Origin: Hirsutella rhossiliensis
Lineage: Eukaryota; Ascomycota; Sordariomycetes; Hypocreales; Ophiocordycipitaceae
Direction: 5' to 3'
DNA length: 64,000 nucleotides
Assembly (NCBI RefSeq): GCF_020360975.1
Contig: NW_025408668.1
Location: forward strand, 8,308,001-8,372,000
Part shown: one piece after another, positions 22,344 to 33,716 of the stretch
Position numbering within the stretch: the first letter of the stretch is position 1
Layout of the letters: each line of letters starts with the position of its first letter
Notes under the pieces: generated by a model
What the model was told of the DNA's origin: nothing
Databases searched by the model: none
The model's input: the letters and a program-made list of their open reading frames with translations, nothing else
Made by a program: the position numbers and the translations under genes

Positions 22344-24360
22344 ATGGTGCCCACGTCCTTGTTCTTCGCCCTGCCCCTGCTGGCCCAGACCGCCCTTGGA
22401 TCTGCTGTGCAAGTCCAACGGAGGGAGGCTTTGGCGTGTAGCAGCGGCCCAAGCGGCCATGTCGGTGACGATCATGTTCAGGGCATTGTCGAGAGCCACG
22501 TCCATGTCAATGTGCCCGCCAACGGTGACCATGTCCAGCCTGAGGCTCACCCCAAGGACCAAGTCCATGATAAAACTCGCGTGCGGCATCAGACTCAGGT
22601 TGACGGTCAACCCCAAGCGCCCGTTCATGTCCACGCTCATGTCCACGGTCTGGCCCATGATCAAGTTCACCTCCACGGCCCGGCCCATGATCAAGCTCAC
22701 CTCCACGGTCCGGCCCATGACCAAGCTCACCTCCACAGTCTGGCCCATGACCAAGTTCACGCCCATGCCAACGGCCACGCCAAAAACCGAGCCAAGGCCA
22801 GCTATAAGACTCATGGGACCGGGACCGGCAGCCACAGCACCTATTATCCCGGCTCCACCCCGACCACCATGGCAGCAGCTGCCGGCAGTCCATCGGCCAA
22901 GGCGCGGCCGTCTTCCCTATCGCGCAAACTCACTCCGGCCAGACCCTCGCCGGCCCCTTCACGTGGCAATGCCCCTACAGCTGCCCCTCGGAATGCATCC
23001 CAGGGCCTCATGAATGCGGTCTACTTTACCAATTGGTACGTCGCCTCGTGCTTCGGTGTCTTCGCATACACGCCAAACCATGTAAAGTGAGAATGAGAAT
23101 GAGATGGCTAATCATCAGCACGCTCACCAGGAACGTCAACGAAACCTACTTTGATCCAGAAAACGTCGAGGCCAAGGGCATCACGCACGCCATATACGCC
23201 TTTGCAGATATAGGCGCCGACGGGACTGTGTACGTGTCTTTCATTTCATACCCAGGCCGAAACGAGACGAGACACGAAACAAGATGAACTAACCTGGACC
23301 GTTGCCGTCGCTCTGCAGCAAACCAATGGATCTTTGGGCCGACGTGCAGAAGCCCTGGAGTGGCGACACCACCGAGTCGGGCAACAACGCCTACGGCTGC
23401 GTCAAGCGCATGTTCATTCTCAAGAAGCGGAACCGCAATCTCAAGACACTCCTCTCCATCGGCGGCTGGACCGCATCCAACGGCGGCAAGTTCTCCACCA
23501 TGGCGGCGACGGAAGAGGGCCGCAAGGCCTTCGCCGAGAGCGCCGTCAAGCTGGCGACCGACTGGGGCATGGACGGGCTCGACATTGACTGGGAGTCTCC
23601 CAAGGATACGAATGAGGCGAAGCACTTGGTACTGCTGCTCCACGAGTGCCGCAAGGCCTTGGACGAGTACGCGACGGCCCAGGGCCAGCGCTACCGCTAC
23701 CTCCTGACGGCGGCCACGTCGGCCGGGCCGGCTCATTACGAAATCATGGACCTCGCCGGCATGGACAAGTACCTCGACATCTGGAATCTCATGGCCTACG
23801 ACTTCGCCGGCGGCTGGGACACGACGACGGGCCACCAGGCCAATCTCTTCATGGACCCCGACAAGCCGGAGAGCACCAAGGCCAGTACCCACCGCTCTGT
23901 CACCGACTATCTCGGGGCCGGCATCCCCTCGAAGAAAATCAACCTCGGCGTACCACTCTACGGCCGGTCCTTTGCCAAGACGCGCGGCCTCGGCGCTTCC
24001 TTCCAGGGTAGCGACGCCCCTGAGGCCCGCCAAGGCACATGGCTCTACCGCGATCTGCCGCGACCCGGGGCCAAGGTCGAGTACAACGAGAAGCTTGTCG
24101 CCAGCTGGAGCTACAGCGAGGACAAGGGCGAGCTCGTCTCCTACGACACTGTCCGCAGCACCCAGGCAAAGGCCCGCTACATCTTGGACCAGCGTCTCGG
24201 CGGCGCCTTCTTCTGGGAAGCCTCCGGTGATAAGTCCGGCGACGACAGCTTGGTGGGCACCATGGCGGCTTCCTTGGGCTCACTGGACGACACCGAGAAC
24301 ATGCTCGAATATCCAAATAGCCAATACGACAACATCAAGAACTGCATGCCTGGTGTATGA
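22344..24360 (+). CDS. Secreted GH18 chitinase with His-rich repeat extension
   Basis: Three exons, 22344-23035, 23131-23229 and 23319-24360, encode 610 residues; introns are 95 and 89 nt. Residues 1-20 (MVPTSLFFALPLLAQTALGS) are a signal peptide. Residues about 35-165 are unusual: roughly 27 histidines, often as HxH, including four 10-residue repeats with an AHDQ.H.H core. A Ser/Pro/Ala linker follows. The GH18 barrel starts near residue 224 (LMNAVYFTNW), with SIGGW at 310-314 and the catalytic DGLDIDWE at 349-356 (acid/base Glu356); FFWEASGDKSGDDSL lies near the end. It should cleave chitin outside the cell. The catalytic part resembles single-domain endochitinases of about 42 kDa; I know no family member with this His-rich module. 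No chitin-binding domain is seen. Confidence 0.88.
22651..22770 (+). repeat. Four tandem 30-bp units coding His-rich decapeptides
   Basis: Units start at 22651, 22681, 22711 and 22741, each beginning YGGCCCATGA and differing at a few positions. They lie in exon 1 of the chitinase and preserve the reading frame. As 30 is a multiple of 3, all forward frames stay open here, as does a reverse frame. A partial related unit lies at 22621-22650. Confidence 0.9.
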
Positions 24361-25577
24361 TGGTCCTTGTCGCTGTTACCCCCCCTTTTCACTGCTCAAG
24401 CAGCACAAAATCACCGCCGCTCACCTCGAAAGAAGACAGTCTCGCGGGTCGAGGTCTCCGTCACGAGGGAGGAAGAATAGGAAGACCAAAAAAAAGAACA
24501 TTGCCAGGACAATGTCGCGAGCAGCCCTGGCGGTCACGCTCGACGCGCCATGAATGCTGGCCTCGTCATGAGCTAGCACGGAGCTGGAAGCTGGCGATGA
24601 GGCCCGCAATGGGGAGAGCGGTATGCAGCGGGAGCGAATCGAAGGAGGTGGCCGCCTTGTAAGTTGTACTCCTGGCGCCCTGTCTTGCCATGGTGTAGCA
24701 TAAAAACCCGGGACATATCGTTCGTGGTCGCAGAAGAGTCTCGGAGATTGGACGATGGATGTCCTCGGGAGAGCTCTTGTGGTCAACTGTATGAAGTGGA
24801 GATAACGAAGCCATCAATGGAGTCTTTTTTTTGTTGCACGCATGCAGCCTGAGGTCGGTGTTGCACGCTCGCCGTCTTGTCTTTCCAATCCCCGCCTGTA
24901 GAGATGGGTGGATGGCCGCCGTCACTCGTCTGCGTCCCGGTCGCTATTGTCAAGGGGGGACGAGAGAGAGAGATGGTCGATGCCTTGATTTCTGGAACAA
25001 GACACTCAGCCGGGGCTGGCGCGGGAGCCAAACGCAGTCCAAAGAAACCAAAGGTGGAGAGAAGAGAGGAATGCCCTGGAGGGAAGACTGCTTTCCCGGG
25101 GTCTGTCACCGCCCAGCCCATGTCCGGGCTATTACCAAGCCTCCATTACATGTGTGCATGTTGTCACTTGATAGATTGGTTGATCGAAAGGAACACCAGG
25201 GATTCATCACCGCCGCTGCCGCCGCCGCTGCCAGGACGAGGCTTCCGCGCTGTTGAATAGACCCTCGCTGCTGCCCGATATTCTTCTTCTGCCTACGATG
25301 TACGCGAATTGGCCCAAATACAACGCAACCGTCCAGCATGATGCTCATGACACCAAACACCGCATGCCGCCAACGTCGGCTCCCGCGCCCCAGTCTGCCA
25401 CCCCTCTGCTCGGAGAAAAAGCACACGGCCTGATTAGTTTACCCCTTTTCCCTTTCCTTTCCAAGTTCCCGTTCCGCGACCCCGTCGTCGCCGTCAGACT
25501 TGCTCACGCCCACAGCCCGTCTGTGCGCACACGCAAAAGGGAGGCGGGAGACGCCCGGCGCGGCCAGGGACTGCTCG
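24361..25577. other. Convergent intergenic region, chitinase / SSR4
   Basis: 1.2 kb containing the 3' flanks of two convergent genes. It includes a small CCGCCG-type GC-rich patch near 25208-25232. No gene supported. Confidence 0.45.
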
Positions 25578-27940
25578 TCACATGTCCTGGTTCTGGCCCT
25601 CGCCCGGCGTCCCCGTCGAGTCGACCCCGTGAAAGGCGTCGCCAAACGCAGAGTCTTCCATATCCATCTGTAGGTCCAGCCCGTCGCCCAGCTCCCCCGC
25701 CGCCCCGTCAAGGTCCGGCGCGTCGAAGCCGGCGAGGGCATCCCCCGCCGTGTCCAGGTCGCCGAGGGAGCTAAAGTCATTCTGGTCAAACGTCGCCGAG
25801 CCTCCGTCCGTCACGGCCGGCGTCGCCGCTGCCGACGACGGCTTGCCTGCTGCTGCGCCGGCGGGCTTCGGTGCCTCTCCCGCAGATGCTGCTGCTGCTC
25901 CCGGCACGCCGAGATGGCTTTGACCCGCAGGCGCATCCGGCGCCTCCCCGCCCTTGGGCACCACCACCCAGTCGCCGCTGCCGGTGCCCTGGTCGGGTGT
26001 CGTGCCCTTCTCTTCCTGATTCTTAGCGGGCGCCTCGTTGCCGCCCATGGAGACATCGCCCCCGTGCTGCGAAGCGGCGAGGCCCGCTGATGTTGGCACC
26101 GGGCCCAGGGCAGAAGCCGGAGCCGGTACAGTCGTGGGGCCAGGCGCCATTGCCGGCGCCGGCATGGACCCGGGTGCAGGCGCCGGCGATTGTGCATTCT
26201 GCGCGTTGGAGGGCGTGGCGGCGTTGGACTGCGCCGCCGACATGGGAAAGTTGTTGATGGGCGTCGACATGGACGAGAACCCCGTGTGCATCTGATCCAG
26301 TAAGCCGGCCGCCGTGCCGCCCATGTCAATGTCGGATTCACCCATGATGAGACCGCTGGCCTGCGATGCCGCTCGTGAGGGCTGCTGCGACATGTGCGCC
26401 AAGGCGGCCGGGGCCGGTGGCTGATATCCTCCCTGCTGGATGCGCTTGACGAGGGGCTGGCCCTCGATCTTGCGCCCAACGGCCTCCTCGACCTCCTTGA
26501 CCACTTCTTCCTCCGTCTTTGTCGGAACTTGCCGGACCTTGCTCTCCTCGTCAGGGGACTCGGCCTGGCCCTCGGCCTGGGGCAGGTCCGGCGTCGGCTC
26601 CTTGGCAATGACCCTCAGCTCCGCTTCCTTTGTTGTAAAGAGAGAGCTTTCTTTGAACTTGGCCATGGCTTCGTCGTGGGCGGCCTGAATGCTTTTGATC
26701 TCGGCCAGGGTCGACTCGGTATGCTCGCTGACCCGCTTGCGAAACTCGTCGGCCAGTCCTGGGTCGAGGCGTCCGATGTAGGGCCTGTCGGGGGCCTGGG
26801 TGAAGACTTCGGCTCCTTGCGCCGTAAAGATTCCCTCGGTCAGCGACGCCAGCTCACCCTTGAGGCCGAGGTTGAGATCCGCCGGGGTGATCTGGTTGAT
26901 CCTGTAAGCCGAGGACAAGATCTCCTCCATCCACTCGTGATTCTGCTGATAGCGGCTCAGCGAGATCTCTCGCTGGGTCAGGTGATCGAACATGTCCCCT
27001 CTCGTAATGTCCTCGTCGTCGTCAAAGGTCGGGTCCATTGCTGGCATACCAGGCATCATGCCCTGTTGGCTCCCCTGATTTGGGCCGTGACGGGCGCGCT
27101 TAGCGGAGGGGCCGGGGACAGGCTGGGGCGGATAGGCCATTTGCTGCGGGACGCCTCGCGGAACCATCTGGGGACCCATCTGCTGTCGAGTCAACTCGGG
27201 CAGCGACGGCCAGTTGACGCGATCCGAAAGCATAAACTCCTTGCGGCGGATCTGGCCCGCGCGGAGCAGATAATGGCGCTGCTGCATGATGGCATTGACC
27301 CGCTCGTCGTAGGGGACCATGGCGGCGGGGATCCGTTCGTTGGGGTCCGAAGGGCCGTAGTGGACGATGAAGAGGCTCATGTCAGGCTGGGGAGGGTTGG
27401 GATGGCCCGGGACGGGCACCAATCGAAAGCGCCGCCGGGCGTGGAGCGCGTATTGCTCACCCGGGATGTATCCGGCCTTGAGGTAATATATTTCCAGCAT
27501 CTAGGCAGCAAGTCAGAGCACGCTTCCGAAAAGGACCTGTCTGTATCCTTACCAGCCCGTTGCCCAGGTCCTGCTTGTACACCTGCTCGGGCGGCGCCCA
27601 GACGAAGCCGTCGGTGGCAAAGTTTGTGCCCAGTCTCTGCAGGGGCTGCCAGGTCAAGAGAATGGTGCCGTCGGCGGGCTTGTCGAGGTACGTCCAGAAG
27701 AAGGGGGCTCGGTCTCTGGCGACCTGGGGCGCGCTCATGAGCCACTTGGCCACCTCGCTGAGGTCGAGCCGCGGCATCGTCGGGTATCGAAACGAGGAGA
27801 TGAGGTGGACGTGGGACATCTGCAGGCCGCATCAGCAACGGGGCCCAGCAACGGGGCCCAGCAACGGGGCCCTCCCGGACAAGCGACGAGGAACGCACGA
27901 GGTCCTGGGGCACGCTGTGGCTGGGGTCTGGTTGCGCCAT
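25578..27940 (-). CDS. SSR4: SWI/SNF and RSC complex subunit Ssr4 (DUF1750)
   Basis: Three exons, 27940-27899, 27819-27553 and 27500-25578, give 743 residues. Exon 1 codes for MAQPDPSHSVPQDL, joined to MSHVHLISSFRYP; the S.xVP.xL pattern ahead of VHL.SSFRYP is what I expect from the family, which supports this short first exon. Intron 2 (52 nt) joins QDLGNGL to MLEIYYLKAGY. The N-terminal half is the DUF1750/Ssr4 domain (WLMSAPQVARD, TWQPLQRLGTNFATDGFVWAPPE, HARRRFRLVPVPGHP, HYGPSDPNERIPA). The C-terminal half is disordered, Ala/Pro/Gly/Met-rich, with an acidic tail. The fission-yeast homologue is shared by SWI/SNF and RSC chromatin remodellers. The alternative is a start at 27819 without exon 1. 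Confidence 0.88.
27833..27871. repeat. Three perfect 13-bp tandem repeats in SSR4 intron 1
   Basis: The unit CAGCAACGGGGCC is repeated three times without a mismatch and lies just inside the acceptor end of the proposed 79-nt first intron of SSR4 (27820-27898). Each junction creates a GGGCCC palindrome. Confidence 0.85.
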
Positions 27941-28642
27941 CTTGGGCCGTTGACGCAGTCTCGCGCCTCTTTGCCGCCAAGCGAGGGATGCGCTCGTTGG
28001 CCCGTGAGCAGACGATGGATTGGATTGAGACGACGATGGAGAAGAAGACGCTCCGGTCGGCCACGATCGGCGCGGTGGGAGGCTGTCGCTGCCGGGAGGT
28101 GAGGCTGATTGGACGGCGCGCCAAGGATGCCGACGACGAGCTCGTGGGGATAGATGGCCACGGACTGGTTGCGGCGCGCGCGGACCCCAAAAATCATCGC
28201 GACGAGGCTGTCCGCGACTGACCAATCGTTGTATTTCGAGAGAGTAGAAAGGCGGGTCTCTAGCAGCACCTAGGAGCTAGGTATCTTTTGTATTGCGTCC
28301 TCGGCAGAAAGTACTTTGTACACAACTTGGTCCTCAGCGACAGCTCTGAATCAAACTTGGGAGCTTCACCATTCAGTCAATTCCTGTTCTACCAGCCTCC
28401 CCTCGAGCTACAACTCCCTACTCTCTTGGGCCTACTGCTACGCCACCAGAAGTACCCATTCCCTCCGTCCCCTCCGGCACTTCTACGCGTTTGAGAGTCT
28501 GGCGTCCTGCGGCCTGCGCCAACCCAGTCAGTATATTACAGCGTAGGTATTCAAGATTCCGCGAGTCCAGCGCCGCCGCCATTATTTTACTTGCTCTGCA
28601 GGACGCGTACCCATCATTTCTCCCCCGTCGTCCGGCGCACGC
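27941..28642. other. SSR4 promoter / GND1 3' flank
   Basis: 702 bp between two minus-strand genes. No gene is supported; frames across the SSR4 leader are fortuitously open. Confidence 0.45.
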
Positions 28643-30654
28643 TTATGCCTGGTACGTAGAGGCAGACACGTTGCCGCCGCGGCCCGTCCAGTTGACGTGA
28701 ATGTCCTGGCCCTCGGGGTACTTTTTGTTGGCGCACTCGGGCTTGATGCGGAACGTGTGAGCGCCAAAGTAGTCACGCTGAGCCTGGAGTAGGTTGGCCG
28801 GCAGGTCCTTGGTACGGTAGCCGTCGAACCACGACAGGGCCGTCGAGAAGGCAGGCGTCGGGATGCCGAGCTGGGCAGACTTCGCAACCACGTCTCTCCA
28901 CCCGGGCTGAGCCTTGTGGATGGCCTTGTTGAAGAAGTTGTCAAACAGTAGGTTCAGCAGGTCGGGCTCTTTGCGGTACGCATCGGTGATGTCCTTGAGG
29001 AAGACGGAGCGGATGATGCAGCCGCCGCGCCACATGAGGGCAATCGAAGGCTTGTTGAGCTTCCAGTTATATTCCCGGGCGGCCTGGACAACTTGTCGTC
29101 AGCAAAGGGCTCCCGCAGCCGGCGGCTGCGCCACTCACCTCCTGCATCAGCATGAAGCCTTGAGCATAGGAAATGATCTTGGAGGCGTACAGCGCCTGCT
29201 CGAGATCCTCGAGGAACTGCGCCTTGTCGCCCTCAAACTTGCCACTGGTGCGGCTCACATACTCGAGCTTGGTCGAAGCCTTGACACGCTCGTCCTTGAT
29301 GCCGGACAAGCAGCGCGCTAGGACGGCCTCGGCGATGAGAGTAACGGGCATGCCGAGGTCGAGGGCGTTGACGGCGGTCCACTTGCCGGTGCCTTTCTGG
29401 CCGGCCTTGTCGAGGATCTTGTCCACGAGGGGCTTCCCGTCGTCGTCGTTGAAGTACATGATGTCACGGGTGATTTCAATGAGGAAAGAGTCGAGAACAC
29501 CCTTGTTCCACTTGGCCAGGACGTCACCAATCTCCTTGCTGGACAGACCAAGGCCGCGCTTCATGATGTCGTAGGCCTGGGCAAAAGAAGGTGTCAGCGA
29601 CAAGCCGAATCGTGACAGCCGTTGGGGCCCCGACATACCTCGCAGATGAGCTGCATGTCGCCGTACTCGATGCCGTTGTGGACCATCTTGACATAGTGGC
29701 CAGCACCCTCGTCGCCGACCCAGTCACAGCAAGCCTCGCCGTCGCTCTTGGCGGCGATGCTCTGGAAGATGTCCTTGATGTGCGGCCAAGCCTCCTCGTT
29801 GCCGCCGGGCATCAGACTGGGGCCGTATCGGGCGCCCTCCTCGCCGCCGGAAACGCCGGAACCGACGAAGCGGATGCCCTTGACCTTGAGCTCCTTGGTG
29901 CGGCGGTTGGAGTCGGGGTAGTGCGAGTTGCCACCATCGATGATGATGTCTCCGGAGCTGAGGAGGGGCAGGAGCTTGGCGATCCAGTCATCGACGGCAC
30001 TGCCGGCCTGGACGAGGAGCATGACGCGGCGGGGAGACTTGAGTTTGCTGACGAACTCCTCAATGGTATGGGCGCCCACAATGGACTTGCCCTTGGCCTC
30101 GTTTTCCAAGAAGCGGTCGACCTTTGAGACGGTTCGGTTGAACGCGCAGATGGTGAAGCCGTGGTCGGCCATGTTCATGATGAGGTTCTGTCCCCTGTGC
30201 GGCAGCCGTCGTCAGTGCTTCCGGAGGTGCCGCAGGTGACGCGGGAGGGGCCGTGACTTACATGACAGCAAGGCCGATGAGGCCCAAATCAGCGCTGGCC
30301 ACATTGTCAGCGTTGCTTGAGAACCGGTCGGGAGAAGAGGCGGGTGCAGCAGTGGACAAAGGCGGGCGTTGTTGGGCGCCGCCAAGCTTGATGTTTGCGA
30401 GGCGGGCGCTGCGTCGAGACCATGAGCAGGATTTTCTGGCAGCCGAGGATAAGGCCCGAGTGCGCGGTCCAAGGCGGCGCAGACGCAGGCACGGCCACGT
30501 CTCGGACTGACCGCCAGGGAATGTCACGACAGCAGCAGTCGAGGTGCGCGAATTGAGGTCATCGGGGGAGGCGGGGTGGTGGGGTAACACGGACAGATGA
30601 TGATGGAGGGGCAATGAATCAACAGGACTGCAAAACTTACACGGGGCCAGACAT
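28643..30654 (-). CDS. GND1: 6-phosphogluconate dehydrogenase, decarboxylating
   Basis: Five exons, 30654-30641 (14 nt), 30294-30262 (33 nt), 30194-29639, 29576-29139 and 29083-28643, encode 493 residues, the usual length. The first intron is long (346 nt); the others are 55-67 nt. The protein starts [19 protein letters not shown], which carries the NADP-binding fingerprint GxAxMGxN. The family signature follows in [20 protein letters not shown], and the catalytic Lys and Glu lie in [26 protein letters not shown]. It oxidatively decarboxylates 6-phosphogluconate to ribulose 5-phosphate, making NADPH in the cytosolic pentose phosphate pathway. The upstream CT-rich tract and the long first intron are typical of strongly expressed fungal housekeeping genes. 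The two tiny 5' exons are easy to miss. Confidence 0.95.
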
Positions 30655-31979
30655 GATGGCGATGGGCTGCTGGTATCTGCAGTTGGCGGGATGAAGAAGA
30701 AGTCGGGTTGCGGGAGAGTCGGATTGCGGCTATAAGCACCTTTGCAGCAGGAAAGGAAGAGGTGGAAGGGGAGAGGAGGAGAGGAGGAGGAGGAGGTGGA
30801 GGAGGAGGAGGTGGTGGTGGTGGGGAGAGAGGAGGAGTAGCTAAGGCGAGAGAGGAAGCTTTGCTTGTCGCCCGGAGTCGTCCAGGCACTGGCTCACAGG
30901 TGAGTTGGCCCGGAAAAGCGGGTAGCCTGCACTGATTGGCGGGGCATCGTCACGAAGCCAGCGAAAGCGGCTTGCTCTTTGACACGTCCGGTCCCTGATG
31001 GGGGTTTCACCAGAAAAGACTGACCCGTCGTGAACTTCCGCATTTCAGGCACCCTTTCCAGCAGCAGCTTATGACTGACCCCCAGCAGGCGCCTACGCAT
31101 GAGGATGCAGCAAGCACGCCAAGGCCACACCCGGTATCATGATGAAGCTGCAGCTGCAGCACCAAGGGATTGATAGACAAAAGGACGGCGTCCCTCCTGT
31201 CAGCCCCTCCTGTCAGCCCCTCCTGTCAACCATGCGCATGACGCATCCCACGACTACCCGCCGAGAGCCGCCCGTTGGCAAAGGAGTGTCGTGGAAGCGC
31301 CAACCACGGGACCGCCGGATGCCCATGTCCGTCCGCATCGAGCCGCCGGAATCGGGCGCGCCATGGGTGGACGGGCTTTGCGCAGCGTGTGAGGCGACTC
31401 GCTTTCGCAGCTTCCGGGGGGGCTACAAAGGCCCAGAGGTAACTTACGAGCCAGCGGCGGTCGCCCGTCAGGCCCCGTCAGCAGAGGTGAGGGAAACAAC
31501 AGGGAGGGACACGAGATGCATCTGCTGTCCGGTCTTCGGCTATGTTCTGCTCCGTACCGCCGAACCGAATGCCGAGATCAGACACCGTCGCCTGTTGGAC
31601 GCTTTCATGACCGTATGTTACTGTACTGTATGTACGTACAGTCTCCGTCCCGAGGAGCCGTTCGTGCAGTACGGAGTACACCAGTCCCCGCCTCACCAGT
31701 CACGTGCCGCTCCTCGGCCCCAAAATTTTCACCTCCGACCAAGGCGCGCTCGCTCGGTGGGGGCCAGCCAGCTGGTCATCGTCAACTCAACCACTCCCAA
31801 ACAAACCCTCGCGCATCTACCACGCTCGAGCCTGCTTTGCCCCTGCCCACACATCTCCTCCCGGGGGAAAACGCTGTGCAGCGGAATTCAAAGAGGTGAG
31901 CTTTGAGCGCAAGACAGCTCGAGGTACGTAGCCTTACACACAAGAAAGCTGTTGCGCAAGCCCGCTCTGGTTGTTCATC
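30655..31979. promoter_or_regulatory. Divergent promoter region, GND1 / RBM42-like
   Basis: 1.3 kb. At 30750-30840 a GGA/GGT-rich purine tract (CT-rich on the GND1 strand) forms the GND1 leader or core promoter. At about 31193-31230 a 12-bp unit around CCTCCTGTCAGC is repeated three times. No gene supported. Confidence 0.5.
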
Positions 31980-33083
31980 ATGGCATACGCGCCGCCTCCA
32001 GGCACCACCGCCAGCAACTCGCTCCCCGCGAGACCCCCCGCCTCCTCCCACGCCGCCACCCACACTTCGTCCGGATTCAAGCCCGCCTTTGGGGCCGCCG
32101 CGCACTCCTACTCGTCAGCCCCGCGCTACCCTCCCGGCACGACGCCCTTTGCCGACGCCAATCCCGGCTCCTACGCGTCTCGCAGCCAGTATGGCGCCGC
32201 CTCCTCGAACCAGTACGCCTCTGCCGGCCCGTACGCTGCGTCCGCCTATCCCAGCTACCCCGGCGCTGCCCCCGGCGTGAGCTCCTCCGCGCAGGGATAC
32301 CCGCACCAGCAGCAGCAGCAGAAGCAGCACGGCTATGCTGCCCCGAACTCGGGCTACGGCAACTCCAGCTACGCGGCGCCGCATATTCAGAACCCCTTTC
32401 CCGCGCCTGGGGCCGGGCCGAGCGGCTACGACCCGAGCGAGGCCGCCCAGATTGCCGAATGGCAGAGCGCCTATAACGGCGTGCCCCAGGTCGGCAAGGA
32501 AGGCAAGCCCGTCGGAGCCGCGCCCGAGGCCCCTAGGGCCGAGACGCCAGCCGATGCCGCCAACCACGACAAGAAGAAGACGGTGACGCGCCAGGGCGGC
32601 GGCAAGAAATGGACCGACGACACCCTCCTCGAATGGGACCCCACCCACCTGCGACTCTTCGTGGGCAACCTCGCCGGGGAGACGACCGACGAGTCCCTCC
32701 TCAAGGCCTTTGCGCGCTGGAAGTCGGTGCAAAAGGCCCGCGTCATCCGCGACAAGCGCACCACAAAGTCAAAGGGCTACGGCTTCGTCAGCTTCAGCGA
32801 CGCCGACGACTTCTTCCAGGCCGCCAAGGAGATGAACGGCAAATACATCCAGAGCCACCCCGTCGTCATCCGCAAGGCAAACACCGAAATCAAGGTGACC
32901 AACGCCAAGGAACGCGGCAAGGGCGGCAAGCATAACGCCAAGAACTACAAGGGCAAGAACAACAAGTCGGGCGGCCAGCAGCAGGCCGGCGCCGCGTACG
33001 AGCCCAGCCTGGGGCCCGTCGCCGGCGGAGGCGTCACCAAGCCCGGGCAAAAGACCAAGAATGGTCTGCGCCTGCTTGGCTAG
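31980..33083 (+). CDS. RRM RNA-binding protein, RBM42-like
   Basis: An intronless ORF of 367 residues. The N-terminal 170 residues are disordered, rich in Ala/Pro/Ser/Tyr with a short polyglutamine run. A single RRM spans about residues 223-305, with RNP2 LFVGNL at 226-231 and RNP1 KGYGFVSF at 265-272. The sequence leading into and through the RRM (EWDPTHLRLFVGNLAGETTD, then RVIRDKRTTKSKGYGFVSF) and the Lys-rich tail after TNAKERGKGGKHNAKNYKG match the RBM42 group. Human RBM42 binds hnRNP K and has been linked to splicing; the fungal role is not established to my knowledge. I chose the MAYAPPPG start; an in-frame Met three codons upstream is possible. Confidence 0.85.
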   Translation: MAYAPPPGTTASNSLPARPPASSHAATHTSSGFKPAFGAAAHSYSSAPRYPPGTTPFADANPGSYASRSQYGAASSNQYASAGPYAASAYPSYPGAAPGVSSSAQGYPHQQQQQKQHGYAAPNSGYGNSSYAAPHIQNPFPAPGAGPSGYDPSEAAQIAEWQSAYNGVPQVGKEGKPVGAAPEAPRAETPADAANHDKKKTVTRQGGGKKWTDDTLLEWDPTHLRLFVGNLAGETTDESLLKAFARWKSVQKARVIRDKRTTKSKGYGFVSFSDADDFFQAAKEMNGKYIQSHPVVIRKANTEIKVTNAKERGKGGKHNAKNYKGKNNKSGGQQQAGAAYEPSLGPVAGGGVTKPGQKTKNGLRLLG

Positions 33084-33716
33084 CACGGCGTGGTGCGTGG
33101 TGGGAACCCGGTATGTCCATCTTTATTTGCCATGGCCCTGTCCAGCTTGGCGTCGGCGCTTTTTCTGGGGCGTGTCCCGTTGCGGGGGGACCCGACCATC
33201 ATCGCATTATCTACGCATCATGTTACATGTCAAGTTAACCTCTTGGAAAATTGCACTTCAGCTTCTACTTCAACGTCATCCCTAGACTCCAGACGAGTCC
33301 ACCGGGCACGCGTCCATTTTAAACCGGCCTTTTCGCTGTCCTTTGGGGTATCTTTATCTTGTCGACTCCACACGTGTGGGTGCGCATGCCTTTTATTCCC
33401 CTTTGCTCACGTCTGACCTGGAACCAGCTCCCAACTCCATCGAAGCCTCGATGTGTTGAGGATTCGTGATGCGAGACGTCCACTTCTTTCTTAGATTGCC
33501 CTTTGCCCAATATTGCTCAAGATCCCTGGATCCGTCGAAACCTTTCAACGCCGCGCCGTTGACGCCTCAAGTTCCCTTTTCATCCTCCCGTCGATAGTAC
33601 ACGGAGGATATAGTCGTCGCGGGAACGAATGTTATACAGATATCCCAATGAAAGAGACGCTGAAACAATTGATGACTTATTTCGTCAAGAGTTTTTTTTC
33701 GTTCATAATTCGCCCT
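33084..33716. other. Convergent 3' flanks
   Basis: 633 bp between convergent genes; no gene seen. Confidence 0.45.

Noticed and set aside
21666..22835. Long open frame on the minus strand (389 codons) with repeated VEVSLIMGR-type units
   Set aside because: It is the reverse reading of the 30-bp His-rich repeats of the chitinase. The plus frame has a signal peptide and continues into the GH18 domain; the minus frame has neither.
22396..23013. Second plus-strand frame (205 codons) through the same repeats
   Set aside because: It stays open only because the repeat unit is a multiple of three; there is no link to a domain.
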